60,018 bases of DNA from an uncultured Bacteroidota bacterium (GTDB lineage: Bacteria > Bacteroidota > Bacteroidia > Chitinophagales > Chitinophagaceae): positions 1 through 60,018 of the forward strand of contig CAIRES010000022.1 of assembly GCA_903877645.1 (NCBI GenBank), given 5' to 3'. Made by a program: the position numbers and the translations under genes. Numbering within the stretch: the first letter of the stretch is position 1; every line of letters starts with the position of its first letter. The notes beneath the pieces are model-generated. The model was not told the origin of the DNA. It was given only the letters and a program-made list of their open reading frames with translations, and made no database searches. Below are positions 1 to 7,912 of this stretch, one piece after another.

Positions 1-21
1 CTGAGCACTCAACAATTTTCA

Positions 22-110
22 GGGGTCACTTTACCGCGGAAAAGAGGGGTCACTTTGCCGTGGAATGGTGGGGTCACCTTCGCGCGGAATTAGTGGGTCA
101 CTATCCGCGT
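22..110. mobile_element. Tandem terminal repeats, probable end of an IS21-family element
   Basis: Four degenerate copies of GGGGTCACTTTNCCGCGGAA begin at 22, 46, 70 and 94, exactly 24 bp apart. The last copy is the most diverged. IS21-family elements carry multiple repeated transposase-binding sites at their ends, and repeats of this GGGGTCACTTT type next to istA/istB are familiar in Bacteroidota. No transposase gene is visible here. I infer that this is either the edge of a copy lying to the left or a solo remnant. Confidence 0.6.
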
Positions 111-235
111 ATTCTCCACCATATTAAATGTGTCATTTGCAGATAAAGGGATAAATCCGCCTTTCTCCATATTTGGCATAGTCAATTAGTTGCAAGCCTT
201 CGGATTGGTGAAAGTGCGATTAAATGCGGTTACTA

Positions 236-420
236 CTATCAACAAATCCTATATCTACTGTAACTAAAAGGTATTTGGTCGTATCCCGTTGTACCCGGAT
301 GTTAACTTGTGTAGCCGGAATAACAGATAAACGCCAATTTTCAATTGGCACTCATTCATAACAGCTAACTATCAATAAAGCCTATACTTACTATAACTAA
401 AAGGTGTTGGGTCGTATTCC
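236..420. repeat. Pair of 52-bp imperfect direct repeats (236-287 and 369-420)
   Basis: The two copies differ at 8 of 52 positions and share the core ACTAAAAGGT followed by GGTCGTAT. They are separated by 81 bp of unrelated sequence. No coding sequence overlaps them. They may be duplicated debris of a mobile element or binding sites; their function is unknown. Confidence 0.55.
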
Positions 421-561
421 TTTCTTTACGACCTTTGTGCCATCATTAGTGCTTTTCTAAGCCAGTCTAACCACATCAGGTATAACAATTTATCTTGCCG
501 TATCCTGAGTCAGACCAATTCAATTTTCCGAGTATTTCATGTAATCAAAGATCAGGATTAA

Positions 562-704
562 CAATGTCCCAAACCGAACAAATGGGACATTGAAAGGGAC
601 ATTCAGAAATTAAAATACGTTCAAAACCCTTGCCAGGCAACACTCAGAGCAAAAAACGTAATCAGAGTTATCCACAAAGAATAGTTTTCAGCTCATGGGA
701 CATT
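562..704. repeat. Four copies of GGGACATT, one of them inverted
   Basis: CAATGTCCC (562-570) and GGGACATTG (584-592) form a 9-bp inverted repeat around a 13-nt spacer. Further direct copies of GGGACATT lie at 596-603 and 697-704. All are within 220 bp upstream of the toxin-antitoxin operon starting at 781. They could be regulator sites, but distance from the promoter (about 738-764) makes this uncertain. Confidence 0.4.
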
Positions 705-737
705 TGCCTCGTAACAATACCAGAGAGTATCGGCTCA

Positions 738-764
738 TTGATTGTGATTTATTTTTTATCTTTG
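738..764 (+). promoter_or_regulatory. Promoter of the YoeB-type toxin-antitoxin operon
   Basis: TATCTTTG at 757-764 fits the Bacteroidota -7 box TAnnTTTG and ends 16 bp before the ATG at 781. A TTG at 738-740 is a weak -33 candidate with a 16-bp spacer, slightly short of the usual 19-21. Confidence 0.5.
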
Positions 765-780
765 CTAATAATATTCTACT

Positions 781-1029
781 ATGATCACAACTTTCAATTT
801 ACCCGCCGATCAACTTGACTCTTCTATTTTAAAGTCAATAAAAGAGGCCTTTAAAGGCAGAGACATTGAGATCATTGTGTCTGATACTAAGGCTGCTGCT
901 GACAGGTCAGATGTTTTACTGAAGAGAATGGAAAAACTAAAGAAGGATAAAAATACCGTATCCTTTACCCAGGAAAAATTCTTTAAGACATACCGGAAAA
1001 AAATAGCCGATGCGACAAATAAAATTTGA
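781..1029 (+). CDS. Probable antitoxin of a YoeB-type pair
   Basis: An 82-aa protein encoded immediately upstream of, and overlapping by 20 bp, a clear YoeB-type toxin, so position and coupling make it the antitoxin. The N-terminal half (about 1-42) reads as alternating strand and helix like a small DNA-binding or dimerisation fold. The C-terminal half is lysine-rich and helical, with a phenylalanine-containing tail (around 60-75) that could wrap the toxin. I do not recognise a named family such as YefM/Phd, whose motifs are not evident. A TATCTTTG box lies just upstream, and autoregulation is expected by analogy with other modules of this kind. Confidence 0.7.
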   Translation: MITTFNLPADQLDSSILKSIKEAFKGRDIEIIVSDTKAAADRSDVLLKRMEKLKKDKNTVSFTQEKFFKTYRKKIADATNKI

Positions 1030-1270
1030 AGCTGAAGCCATGGCTGAGTTGGAAGATTGGATAAAGCTCCATCCCAAAACAGCCTTAAAGATCGTTGACC
1101 TTTTGCAGGAAACTTGCATATCACCCTTTGATGGCAAAGGTAAGCCCGAACCATTGAAGCATAAATTCAAAGGTCTTTGGTCTAGAAGAATTACTGATGA
1201 GCACAGGTTAATTTATGAAGTGACCGAATCTTTCATAAGTGTTCTCTCCTGCAAAGGACACTATCAATAA
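1010..1270 (+). CDS. yoeB: YoeB/Txe family mRNA interferase toxin
   Basis: An 86-aa protein closely following the YoeB pattern: a tryptophan-containing N-terminal helix, PFDGKGKPEPLKHKFKGLWS, then RRITDEHRLIYEV and a C-terminal GHYQ. The residues matching the catalytic set of E. coli YoeB are the Glu of KPEPLK, the Arg of SRRI and the terminal His-Tyr, all present. YoeB toxins cleave mRNA on the ribosome and are held in check by the partner antitoxin. Length is normal for the family. The start overlaps the end of the antitoxin gene by 20 bp, implying translational coupling. The toxin looks intact and should be active if expressed alone. Confidence 0.88.
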   Translation: MRQIKFEAEAMAELEDWIKLHPKTALKIVDLLQETCISPFDGKGKPEPLKHKFKGLWSRRITDEHRLIYEVTESFISVLSCKGHYQ

Positions 1271-1277
1271 AATTTTG

Positions 1278-3101
1278 CTATTCGGCCGCAGGCTCCCCAG
1301 GGTTAAAATGCGCCCATACTATCCGTGCTTTTGATGCGCCGATCACCTTGGTCAGCTCCCGCTCAGTGAGGGTTTTGATGTTCTTTACGGAGCGGAAGGC
1401 TTTGAGCATTTCGGTGGCGGTCTTTTCGCCTATGCCGGGGATGCCCTCCAGCTCGTTCACAAAAGTGCCTTTGCTGCGTACCTGGCGGTGAAAGGTGATG
1501 CCAAAGCGGTGCACTTCATCGCGGATGCGGCGGATGAGCAGGTGGGCGGGGCTATCGTAAGGAAGCTGTATGGGGTCGCTGTCGCCGGGGAAGAAGATGG
1601 ATTCCTCGCGCTTGGCCAGGCCCACAAGAGACATGCGGCCGGTGAGGCCCAGCTTCTCAATGCTTTCCAGCGCGGCACCGAGCTGGCCCTTGCCACCGTC
1701 TATGATCACGAGCTGGGGTAGGGGTTGGCCCTCATCGCTCAGCCGCTTGTAGCGGCGATACACTACCTCGCTCATAGAGGCAAAGTCGTTGATGCCCTCT
1801 ACCGTCTTGATGTGGAAATGGCGGTACTCTTTATTGGCCGGCAGGCCGTTGCGAAACAGCACCATAGCAGCCACGGGATAAGACCCCTGGAAGTTGGAGT
1901 TGTCAAAGCACTCGATGTGTGTGGGTATCTCAGATAGCTGCAGGGATTCCTGCAGTTCCTCCAGCACCAGCATGCTCTGCTCTTTGGAGGACTCGGTGAG
2001 CAGCAGGGTCTCCTTCTTGCGCATATCCTGCATGAAGATCTGGGCGTTCTTGATGCTGAGGTCGAGGAGGTTCTTTTTGTCGCCGGCCTTGGGTACGGTC
2101 ACTTTTATGTCGCGGTCGGTCACGTCTATCTCCATCGGCACGATCACCTCGCGGGATATGCTCTGGTAGCGCTCGCGCAGGTTGTCAACAGCCAGCGCCA
2201 GCACATCGGCCTCTGGTTCTTCGTCCAGCTTTTTGTCTATCTGTATGGTGTTGGTATGGATGACGCTGCCGTTATTGATCATCATGTAGGTGACATAAAA
2301 GTGGTGCTCATCGGTGAGGATGCAGGCCACATCCACGTTCTCCAGCTTGGGGTTCACCACCGTAGAGCGGCTTTGGTATAGCAGCAATGATTCTGTCTTC
2401 TTCTTGATGATCTGTGCCTTCTCAAACTCCATATTGGCGGCATAGTCCATCATTTCGTCTTTTAGCGACCGCACCACTGCGCCTATATTGCCCTTGAGCA
2501 CATGGCGCACCTGCTGCAGGTTGTCGCGGTAGTTCTCCTCCGTCTGGAAGCCCTGGCAGGGGCCTTTGCAGTTGCCCAGGTGGTATTCGAGGCACACTTT
2601 GAACTTGCCTTTTTTGATGTTGGCCTGCGTTAGGTTGAGGTTGCAGGTGCGCAGTGGTATGTTCTGCTTAATGAGTTCCATGAGCTCGCGTACCCGCATG
2701 AGTCCGGTAAACGGCCCGAGGTACTCAGAGCCATCCCTGATGAGCCGGCGCGTAAAGAACACCCGCGGAAAGGGCTCCTTCTTGATAACGATATAGGGGT
2801 AAGACTTATCGTCTTTGAGTACAATATTGAAGCGGGGCTGGTAGTGCTTGATGAGGGAGTTCTCCAGCAGGAAGGCGTCGTGTTCGGAGTCGGTGACCGT
2901 GAAATCGATCCCAACAATGAGGGATACCAGTTTGCGGGTCTTGAAGCTGTCTATGTTCTTATTGAAGTAGGAGCTGACCCGCTTGCGCAGGTCCTTGGCC
3001 TTGCCTACATAGAGCAGTTCCTTATCCTGCGCATAGTATTTGTAACAGCCCGGCTGGTGGGGTATGGATTGTGAGAGTTTGCTGAATTCTTCCTTGGTCA
3101 T
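1278..3101 (-). CDS. uvrC: UvrABC system protein C
   Basis: UvrC, 607 aa, makes both incisions around DNA lesions during nucleotide excision repair after UvrA/UvrB damage recognition. The N-terminal GIY-YIG nuclease domain (about 1-95) shows GCYKYY and LYVGKAKDLRKRV. A UVR domain (about 205-240) contains the acidic helix that binds UvrB. The UvrC RNase-H-like domain (about 370-530) has ECFDNSNFQG and HFHIKTV. A C-terminal helix-hairpin-helix carries LEGIPGIGEKTA. Full length for the family. It lies 35 bp downstream of a lipoprotein gene on the same strand, so the two may be cotranscribed. It converges with the yoeB toxin gene across only 7 bp. Confidence 0.97.
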   Translation of the reverse strand: MTKEEFSKLSQSIPHQPGCYKYYAQDKELLYVGKAKDLRKRVSSYFNKNIDSFKTRKLVSLIVGIDFTVTDSEHDAFLLENSLIKHYQPRFNIVLKDDKSYPYIVIKKEPFPRVFFTRRLIRDGSEYLGPFTGLMRVRELMELIKQNIPLRTCNLNLTQANIKKGKFKVCLEYHLGNCKGPCQGFQTEENYRDNLQQVRHVLKGNIGAVVRSLKDEMMDYAANMEFEKAQIIKKKTESLLLYQSRSTVVNPKLENVDVACILTDEHHFYVTYMMINNGSVIHTNTIQIDKKLDEEPEADVLALAVDNLRERYQSISREVIVPMEIDVTDRDIKVTVPKAGDKKNLLDLSIKNAQIFMQDMRKKETLLLTESSKEQSMLVLEELQESLQLSEIPTHIECFDNSNFQGSYPVAAMVLFRNGLPANKEYRHFHIKTVEGINDFASMSEVVYRRYKRLSDEGQPLPQLVIIDGGKGQLGAALESIEKLGLTGRMSLVGLAKREESIFFPGDSDPIQLPYDSPAHLLIRRIRDEVHRFGITFHRQVRSKGTFVNELEGIPGIGEKTATEMLKAFRSVKNIKTLTERELTKVIGASKARIVWAHFNPGEPAAE

Positions 3102-3136
3102 ATCATCATCGTTTCACAAATTCAGGGTAAGGGGCG

Positions 3137-3721
3137 CTATCTCATAAAGGTGTATTCGGTAACCTCGAACTTCTTGGGACCCCAAAGCGGCTTTTCGTCG
3201 ATCTGCATCTGCAGGGTCTTCATAGGTGCGTAGTACAGCTTTCGGGTCACATTGCTCCAGATGGTCTTTTTATAGGTCTCAATATATATCCCTCTGACCT
3301 TGCTGTTGAACTCATCAATAGTAATGAGCAGCTTCTGGGTATAGAGGTCTTCGTCATTGGCCTGGTAAAAGAAGTTGTGGGTCTGGTCTTCTTTATCATC
3401 AAACTGGGTGAAGGTATACTTACCCAGAAATTTGCGGTCGCTGATGTCGGTCTCCAGGAAGGTGTGAAAGATGGGTGCCCAACTGATGGTGTCGGAATTG
3501 GTGAGGCTGCTGTCTACCTTGCCGTTGTTGATGCGCACCGTTTTGGTAATGAGGAATGGCTCACCGGCAAAGGTGTTCCACTCATCGAGGGCAAACTGCC
3601 TGACGGAGAAATAGTTCCCCTTAATGTCAGAGGTATCTACTTCAGCTTTCTTCTTTTTGCAGGAGGCTATGGTCAGCAGGGCGAGCAGCAATACTGCATA
3701 GTATCTAAACGGTATCTTCAC
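3137..3721 (-). CDS. Uncharacterised lipoprotein upstream of uvrC
   Basis: A 194-aa protein with a signal peptide ending in the lipobox TIASC followed by KKKK, so it should be a lipid-anchored envelope protein. The start codon is GTG (3719-3721), giving a well-formed signal peptide; no better upstream ATG is in frame. The rest is rich in aromatic and beta-forming residues with no motif I recognise. A TAATTTTA sequence just upstream on the minus strand could be a -7 box, which would leave almost no leader. The uvrC link is positional only; function unknown. Confidence 0.8.
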   Translation of the reverse strand: MKIPFRYYAVLLLALLTIASCKKKKAEVDTSDIKGNYFSVRQFALDEWNTFAGEPFLITKTVRINNGKVDSSLTNSDTISWAPIFHTFLETDISDRKFLGKYTFTQFDDKEDQTHNFFYQANDEDLYTQKLLITIDEFNSKVRGIYIETYKKTIWSNVTRKLYYAPMKTLQMQIDEKPLWGPKKFEVTEYTFMR

Positions 3722-3792
3722 GGGGCTAAAATTAATAAAGTTGGGGGAATATGTGTGAATTATACAGCACTATAATTGAACACGGTTTTTTC

Positions 3793-3800
3793 TATATTTG
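3793..3800 (+). promoter_or_regulatory. -7 box of the mntA-hepT promoter
   Basis: TATATTTG matches TAnnTTTG. It ends 4 bp before the ATG at 3805, so the transcript would be leaderless or nearly so. This also decides the start: the upstream in-frame ATG at 3751 would lie before the promoter. A TTG at 3776-3778 is only 14 bp upstream, short for a -33 box. Confidence 0.55.
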
Positions 3801-3804
3801 CATA

Positions 3805-4116
3805 ATGGCATTGACCGACAAACATACTATATTGAAAACGCTTGCTGACCATCATCAGCAACTGCGGGGCTATGGGGTGATGAAGATAGGCCTGTTTGGC
3901 TCGTTTGTACGTAATGAAGCTTCATCTTCCAGTGATATAGACCTGCTTGTAGATATAGAAAAGGAGAAAAAGACCTTTCGCAACTTTATGAGCCTGAGCT
4001 ATTTTCTTGAAGAACTGTTGCAACATAAGGTAGACCTGGTGACTTTGCAGTCGTTAAGCCCGTATATAGGGCCACATATTCTAAAATCTACTGAGTATGC
4101 ATCCCTCGCAAGTTGA
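3805..4116 (+). CDS. mntA: MntA-type minimal nucleotidyltransferase antitoxin
   Basis: A 103-aa protein of the MNT nucleotidyltransferase family. It carries the signature GSX10DXD: GS, ten residues, then DID (GSFVRNEASSSSDIDLLVD, about residues 33-51). MntA proteins transfer AMP to a tyrosine of the partner HEPN toxin HepT and so neutralise it. The C-terminal part contains HKVDLVTLQSL, supplying the usual third acidic residue. The gene overlaps hepT by 20 bp, the standard pairing. The start is set at 3805 because a TATATTTG promoter box lies directly before it. Intact and of normal length. Confidence 0.88.
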   Translation: MALTDKHTILKTLADHHQQLRGYGVMKIGLFGSFVRNEASSSSDIDLLVDIEKEKKTFRNFMSLSYFLEELLQHKVDLVTLQSLSPYIGPHILKSTEYASLAS

Positions 4117-4438
4117 GTTCCTAAAACATATTGTAGAGGAATGCAGGTATCTTGAGAAAGAGTCTGGCCAAAATACATTCGATGAGTTTATCCAAAACGA
4201 ACGGTTAATAAGAGCAACATGCCGTAGCCTCGAAATCATTGGCGAAGCATGTAATAAAATCGATCAGGACACAAAAAATGCTAATCCTCTTATTCCATGG
4301 CGTGAAATGAGCGACATTAGAAACAAGATCATCCATCATTACTTTGGGATTGACTACGATATAGTGTGGGATACAATTAATACAGATATTCCTCCATTAA
4401 GAGAATCAATATCATTATTGATGGATAATATTAGCTAG
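4097..4438 (+). CDS. hepT: HepT-type HEPN ribonuclease toxin (DUF86)
   Basis: A 113-aa all-helical HEPN protein of the HepT/DUF86 family. The catalytic motif RX4HXY is present as RNKIIHHY (about residues 74-81). Further family hallmarks are RSLEIIGEACNKI and IPWREMSDIRN. HepT toxins are RNases; the tyrosine of the motif is the residue AMPylated by MntA. Translation start overlaps the end of mntA. All key residues are present, so the pair looks functional. Confidence 0.9.
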   Translation: MHPSQVEFLKHIVEECRYLEKESGQNTFDEFIQNERLIRATCRSLEIIGEACNKIDQDTKNANPLIPWREMSDIRNKIIHHYFGIDYDIVWDTINTDIPPLRESISLLMDNIS

Positions 4439-4491
4439 GTATGCTCATATTTCACGAAATCGTCCCTTAGAATATTACTTTTGACCTGATA

Positions 4492-6477
4492 ATGAAGCAA
4501 GACCTATTCCGGAAAAAGACGCTGGATCATATTAACCAGGAAGTGGCTAACGGGCTTATTGATGGCCACAGCAGCAGCATGAGTAAGGTGCTCACTGTGC
4601 GTGACCTTACCTTTATGGGTATTGCTGCGATAGTGGGGGCGGGCATCTTCTCTACTATAGGCAAGGCCAGTTTTGATGGCGGGCCAGGCATCATCCTGTT
4701 GTTTCTGTTCGTATCTGTAGCCTGCGGGTTCTCGGCTATCTGTTATGCTGAGTTCGCGAGCATGGTACCGGTTTCCGGCAGCGCATATACCTATTCCTAT
4801 GTGGCGTTTGGCGAGATCATAGCCTGGATCATAGGGTGGGACTTGCTGATGGAGTATGCAATTGGTAATATAGCTGTAGCCATATCGTGGAGCGACTACT
4901 TCTGCTCATTGGTGAACAGTATACATATAGGCAGCTTTCATGCCCATATACCGGAATACCTGGCCACGGACTACTGGACCGCCAAGGATGGGGCTACAGA
5001 TGCGGCAAAGCTGGCCTGGGCGAATGCGCCGGTGATAGGCGGGCTCAGGTTCATTTGTAATATCCCGGCATTTATGATCACAGCGCTGATCACGTGGGTG
5101 ATATACATTGGCATCAAGGAATCGAGGAGGAGCACCAATATTATGGTGATACTGAAGATCGCCATCATATTGCTGGTGATGATAGCTGGTTGTTTTTATG
5201 TAAATACCGCCAACTGGACTCCCTTCCTCCCTAATGGTATAGGCGGAGTGCTGACGGGTACATCGGCGGTGTTCTTCTCCTATATCGGGTTTGACGCCAT
5301 ATCTACTACAGCGGAGGAGTGCCAGAACCCGCAGCGGGACCTGCCCAAAGCGATGTTTTACTCACTGATCATCTGCACAGTGGTGTATGTATTAGTAGCC
5401 CTTGTGCTCACCGGAATGACCAGCTATACCCACCTGAATGTGGGCGATCCGCTGGCTTATGTGTTTAGTACCATGAACAGCAAATGGGCTAATTATATAG
5501 CGGGTGTTATATCCATCAGTGCTGTTATCGCTACTGCGAGTGTGCTGCTGGTGTTTCAACTAGGGCAGCCGAGGATATGGATGAGCATGAGCCGGGATGG
5601 CCTTCTGCCTCCTATATTTGCCCGCATTCACCCTAAATATAAGACACCATCGTTCTCCACAATACTTACCGGCCTTGTGGTGGGTATTCCGGCACTGTTC
5701 ATGAATCTAACCGTGGTGGTAGACCTGACGAGTGTGGGTACACTGTTCGCCTTTGTGCTGGTGTGTGGTGGTATACTGAAACTGCAAAACGACCCTAACA
5801 GGTTGCAAAGCAAGTTCAAAACGCCATATATAAATGGGAAGTGGGTGGTACTGGTAATGTTTGTAGCTTCGATCGTGTTGTTCCAGTTGTATTATCCGGG
5901 GGGCTTTAATGGTTACCTGAATTTCAGTGATGCGAAGGGTAATATAACGTGGGAGGTGATCCGCACCAAGGTTCCGTTCTTTTTGTTTGGCATTACTTTC
6001 CTAGTCACTACAATTCTTTCTTTTATAAAGAATTATTCGTTGATACCTGTGTTGGGTTTCCTGTGCTGCACTTACCTGCTATCAGAGTCCGGCACAACCA
6101 ACTGGGAGCGGTTTTTGATATGGCTGGTGGTTGGACTACAGATCTATTTCATTTATGGATATGATCATAGTAAGATTGCCAAAAAGTCAGAACAGGAGAT
6201 GATCGCTTTGTTGGAGAAATTTTCTGAGTATAATGCTGCTGTAAATACAGAAATTCAATATAAAGCTCTATTAAAGAAGTTTGGAGGATACAAAATTGTT
6301 ACAGGCTCTTTGATATGCAGTGTTGTGATCATAACTAATGTTATTTTGTTTTCGATGTCGCGGACGCACATGATAAATACTTACCTAGTTTCTCCCGGAA
6401 GCATAATTATCGGAGCTATTGTTTTGATAGTCGGATTGAGGCAAAGGCAAAAATTTTGGCAACGGTCTGTTATTTGA
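4492..6477 (+). CDS. APC-family amino acid permease
   Basis: A 661-aa transporter of the amino acid-polyamine-organocation superfamily, close to the cationic amino acid transporter type. TM1 contains the substrate-binding glycine motif IVGAGIF (about 43-49). EFASMVPVSGSAYTYSY and GFDAISTTAEECQNPQRDLP are further APC signatures. There are about 12-14 membrane segments with a long N-terminal cytosolic tail and extra C-terminal helices beyond the APC core. Substrate cannot be fixed from sequence; a basic or branched amino acid is plausible. TACTTTTG at 4476-4483 is a good -7 box, leaving a leader of only a few bases. A terminator hairpin follows at 6525. Confidence 0.9.
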   Translation: MKQDLFRKKTLDHINQEVANGLIDGHSSSMSKVLTVRDLTFMGIAAIVGAGIFSTIGKASFDGGPGIILLFLFVSVACGFSAICYAEFASMVPVSGSAYTYSYVAFGEIIAWIIGWDLLMEYAIGNIAVAISWSDYFCSLVNSIHIGSFHAHIPEYLATDYWTAKDGATDAAKLAWANAPVIGGLRFICNIPAFMITALITWVIYIGIKESRRSTNIMVILKIAIILLVMIAGCFYVNTANWTPFLPNGIGGVLTGTSAVFFSYIGFDAISTTAEECQNPQRDLPKAMFYSLIICTVVYVLVALVLTGMTSYTHLNVGDPLAYVFSTMNSKWANYIAGVISISAVIATASVLLVFQLGQPRIWMSMSRDGLLPPIFARIHPKYKTPSFSTILTGLVVGIPALFMNLTVVVDLTSVGTLFAFVLVCGGILKLQNDPNRLQSKFKTPYINGKWVVLVMFVASIVLFQLYYPGGFNGYLNFSDAKGNITWEVIRTKVPFFLFGITFLVTTILSFIKNYSLIPVLGFLCCTYLLSESGTTNWERFLIWLVVGLQIYFIYGYDHSKIAKKSEQEMIALLEKFSEYNAAVNTEIQYKALLKKFGGYKIVTGSLICSVVIITNVILFSMSRTHMINTYLVSPGSIIIGAIVLIVGLRQRQKFWQRSVI

Positions 6478-6524
6478 TCCGTTAATAGGTTGTCCATCTA
6501 CAGAATTCAGCTCGCCAAAAACAT

Positions 6525-6569
6525 TATAGGGTCATCAAGAATGTTTTCTTTTTGACCCTATATATTTTT
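6525..6569. terminator. Rho-independent terminator after the permease
   Basis: TATAGGGTCA (6525-6534) pairs with TGACCCTATA (6553-6562), a 10-bp stem with an 18-nt loop, followed by a T-rich run. It lies between convergent genes and may serve both strands. Confidence 0.65.
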
Positions 6570-6629
6570 CAATCTGAGTGTTGACGTGAGTGTAAATTTC
6601 TCCTTCGTCGACATGACAAAGTTTTTTTG

Positions 6630-7103
6630 TTATTCTCCTTTACTTTCCTCCTGGCTTTCGTGTAGGTCGCCGCCGAGGCTGTAGTAGTTGTTCTCTTCGT
6701 CTTCTTCGCCTATGCGTTCATCGGCATCGTCTTCGCCGCTGCCCGGCACATCAAGGTCGCTACCACTGAGATCGTTGGTGATGCTGCCTGCTTCGTTGAG
6801 CGGGTCTCCGTCATCATCATAGCTATCCAGTGAAGAGCGTATCAGGCCCTCGCTATCCGGTGTATCCATGTTTTGATCAGCTGCATCCAGTATCTGCAGG
6901 TCTTCAGGTGTCACATCTGCGCTGGTATCTGACGATGTGCTTGTTATGCCGTTCTGGCCCGGCTCGCTGTTGTCGGCATTCACTGCATCATTCAGATCTT
7001 CACTCATCTGTCGGCCATTGTTGTTACCCGACCTGGTAATATCCTCGTTGGCAGGGTAGTGGGGGTAGCCCGGTAAATTCTCGTTCTTATTCTGATCGCT
7101 CAT
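6630..7103 (-). CDS. Small acidic protein of unknown function
   Basis: A 157-aa hydrophilic, strongly acidic protein without signal peptide or membrane segment. It begins with an N-terminal block NENLPGYPHYPANEDI and ends with a block containing SDLDVPG, DDADERIGEEDEENNYYS and LGGDLHES. Between them is a low-complexity Asp/Ser/Asn-rich linker. From memory, both end blocks recur in proteins of Chitinophagaceae and Sphingobacteriaceae that lack an assigned role. The composition suggests an intrinsically disordered cytoplasmic protein, perhaps a binding or buffering partner. No partner is evident from neighbours. Confidence 0.8.
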   Translation of the reverse strand: MSDQNKNENLPGYPHYPANEDITRSGNNNGRQMSEDLNDAVNADNSEPGQNGITSTSSDTSADVTPEDLQILDAADQNMDTPDSEGLIRSSLDSYDDDGDPLNEAGSITNDLSGSDLDVPGSGEDDADERIGEEDEENNYYSLGGDLHESQEESKGE

Positions 7104-7153
7104 GATAAACTATGTTTATCCCTAAGGTCATAAAACATGTGCCATGAAAGCAA

Positions 7154-7840
7154 TCATAATTTGCCTACCGTGCCATTGTTATACTGGCTCCATTTGATGT
7201 CTTTACCCATAGTGCCTTTCAGCCTTTTCCAGAAACTTTCTCTTTCGATGATGGAGATATACTTTCTATCCTGCGCTGATGTTGGGTCTATAGACGGATT
7301 GAGGTGGTTGTATATAGCCAGCGTATCTGTAACGAAGGGAAGGTGATAAATAGGGGTCTCAAAACGTTTACGCGTAAAGCTGCGTAGCATAAATGACTGG
7401 AACGGGTCCGTGGCCAGCGCGATCGATTTGAATCCCAGTTTATGCGCAAGGAGGTATGAATAATAAACGTTCTCGGTACTGTGATTGGCCTCTGTCTCGC
7501 AGAAAATATGTCCTCTTGGTATACCGAGTTGCTCGGCATAGAGGGCCATGATCATTCCTTCATAATATGGGCTGTATACAGATGATCCTGAGTAGATGAT
7601 GTTTTTTGTGTACCCATCCTTATACAACACGTAAGACCAAAGTACGCGGGCTTTCATGATAGAATCCCACCTCCCATTATTAAAAGGCACGCCGGGTACT
7701 ATGATCGCATCAAACGGCTTTAATGCAGCCGCTGCGGCAAAGCGTTTTGTCGGGCCTTTTTTGGGTGTAATGCAACCGATCAACTGTGCAAATGTCATGA
7801 TCACCAAAATAAAGCTAAAGATGCGAACAAGTGTTTTCAA
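7154..7840 (-). CDS. DUF218 (YdcF/SanA-like) lipoprotein
   Basis: A 228-aa DUF218-domain protein. A signal peptide ending LIGC marks it as a lipoprotein. The DUF218 core runs from about 43 to 180: DAIIVPGVPF, the helix before GYTKNIIYSGSS, then HIFCETEANHSTENV and SIALATDPFQSFM. E. coli relatives (SanA, ElyC, YdcF) influence envelope integrity and enterobacterial common antigen or peptidoglycan precursor handling; the reaction is not settled. The start is TTG (7838-7840); without it the signal peptide would be lost. It lies 50 bp downstream of the acidic-protein gene in tandem orientation terms but no shared promoter is evident. Confidence 0.82.
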   Translation of the reverse strand: MKTLVRIFSFILVIMTFAQLIGCITPKKGPTKRFAAAAALKPFDAIIVPGVPFNNGRWDSIMKARVLWSYVLYKDGYTKNIIYSGSSVYSPYYEGMIMALYAEQLGIPRGHIFCETEANHSTENVYYSYLLAHKLGFKSIALATDPFQSFMLRSFTRKRFETPIYHLPFVTDTLAIYNHLNPSIDPTSAQDRKYISIIERESFWKRLKGTMGKDIKWSQYNNGTVGKL

Positions 7841-7912
7841 GTAGCGGTTTTGTGCTAAATTAGATTGTTTGCTCCATAATGTTTTAACAAGGTGAAATAA
7901 GTTAGCGTATTA

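Noticed and set aside
668-676. Perfect DnaA box TTATCCACA
   Set aside because: One 9-mer of this kind is expected by chance about every 130 kb per strand, so a single copy in 60 kb is not evidence of an origin.
630-818. 62-codon frame upstream of the toxin-antitoxin pair
   Set aside because: It overlaps the promoter and start of the antitoxin gene, has no family features and reads like random sequence.
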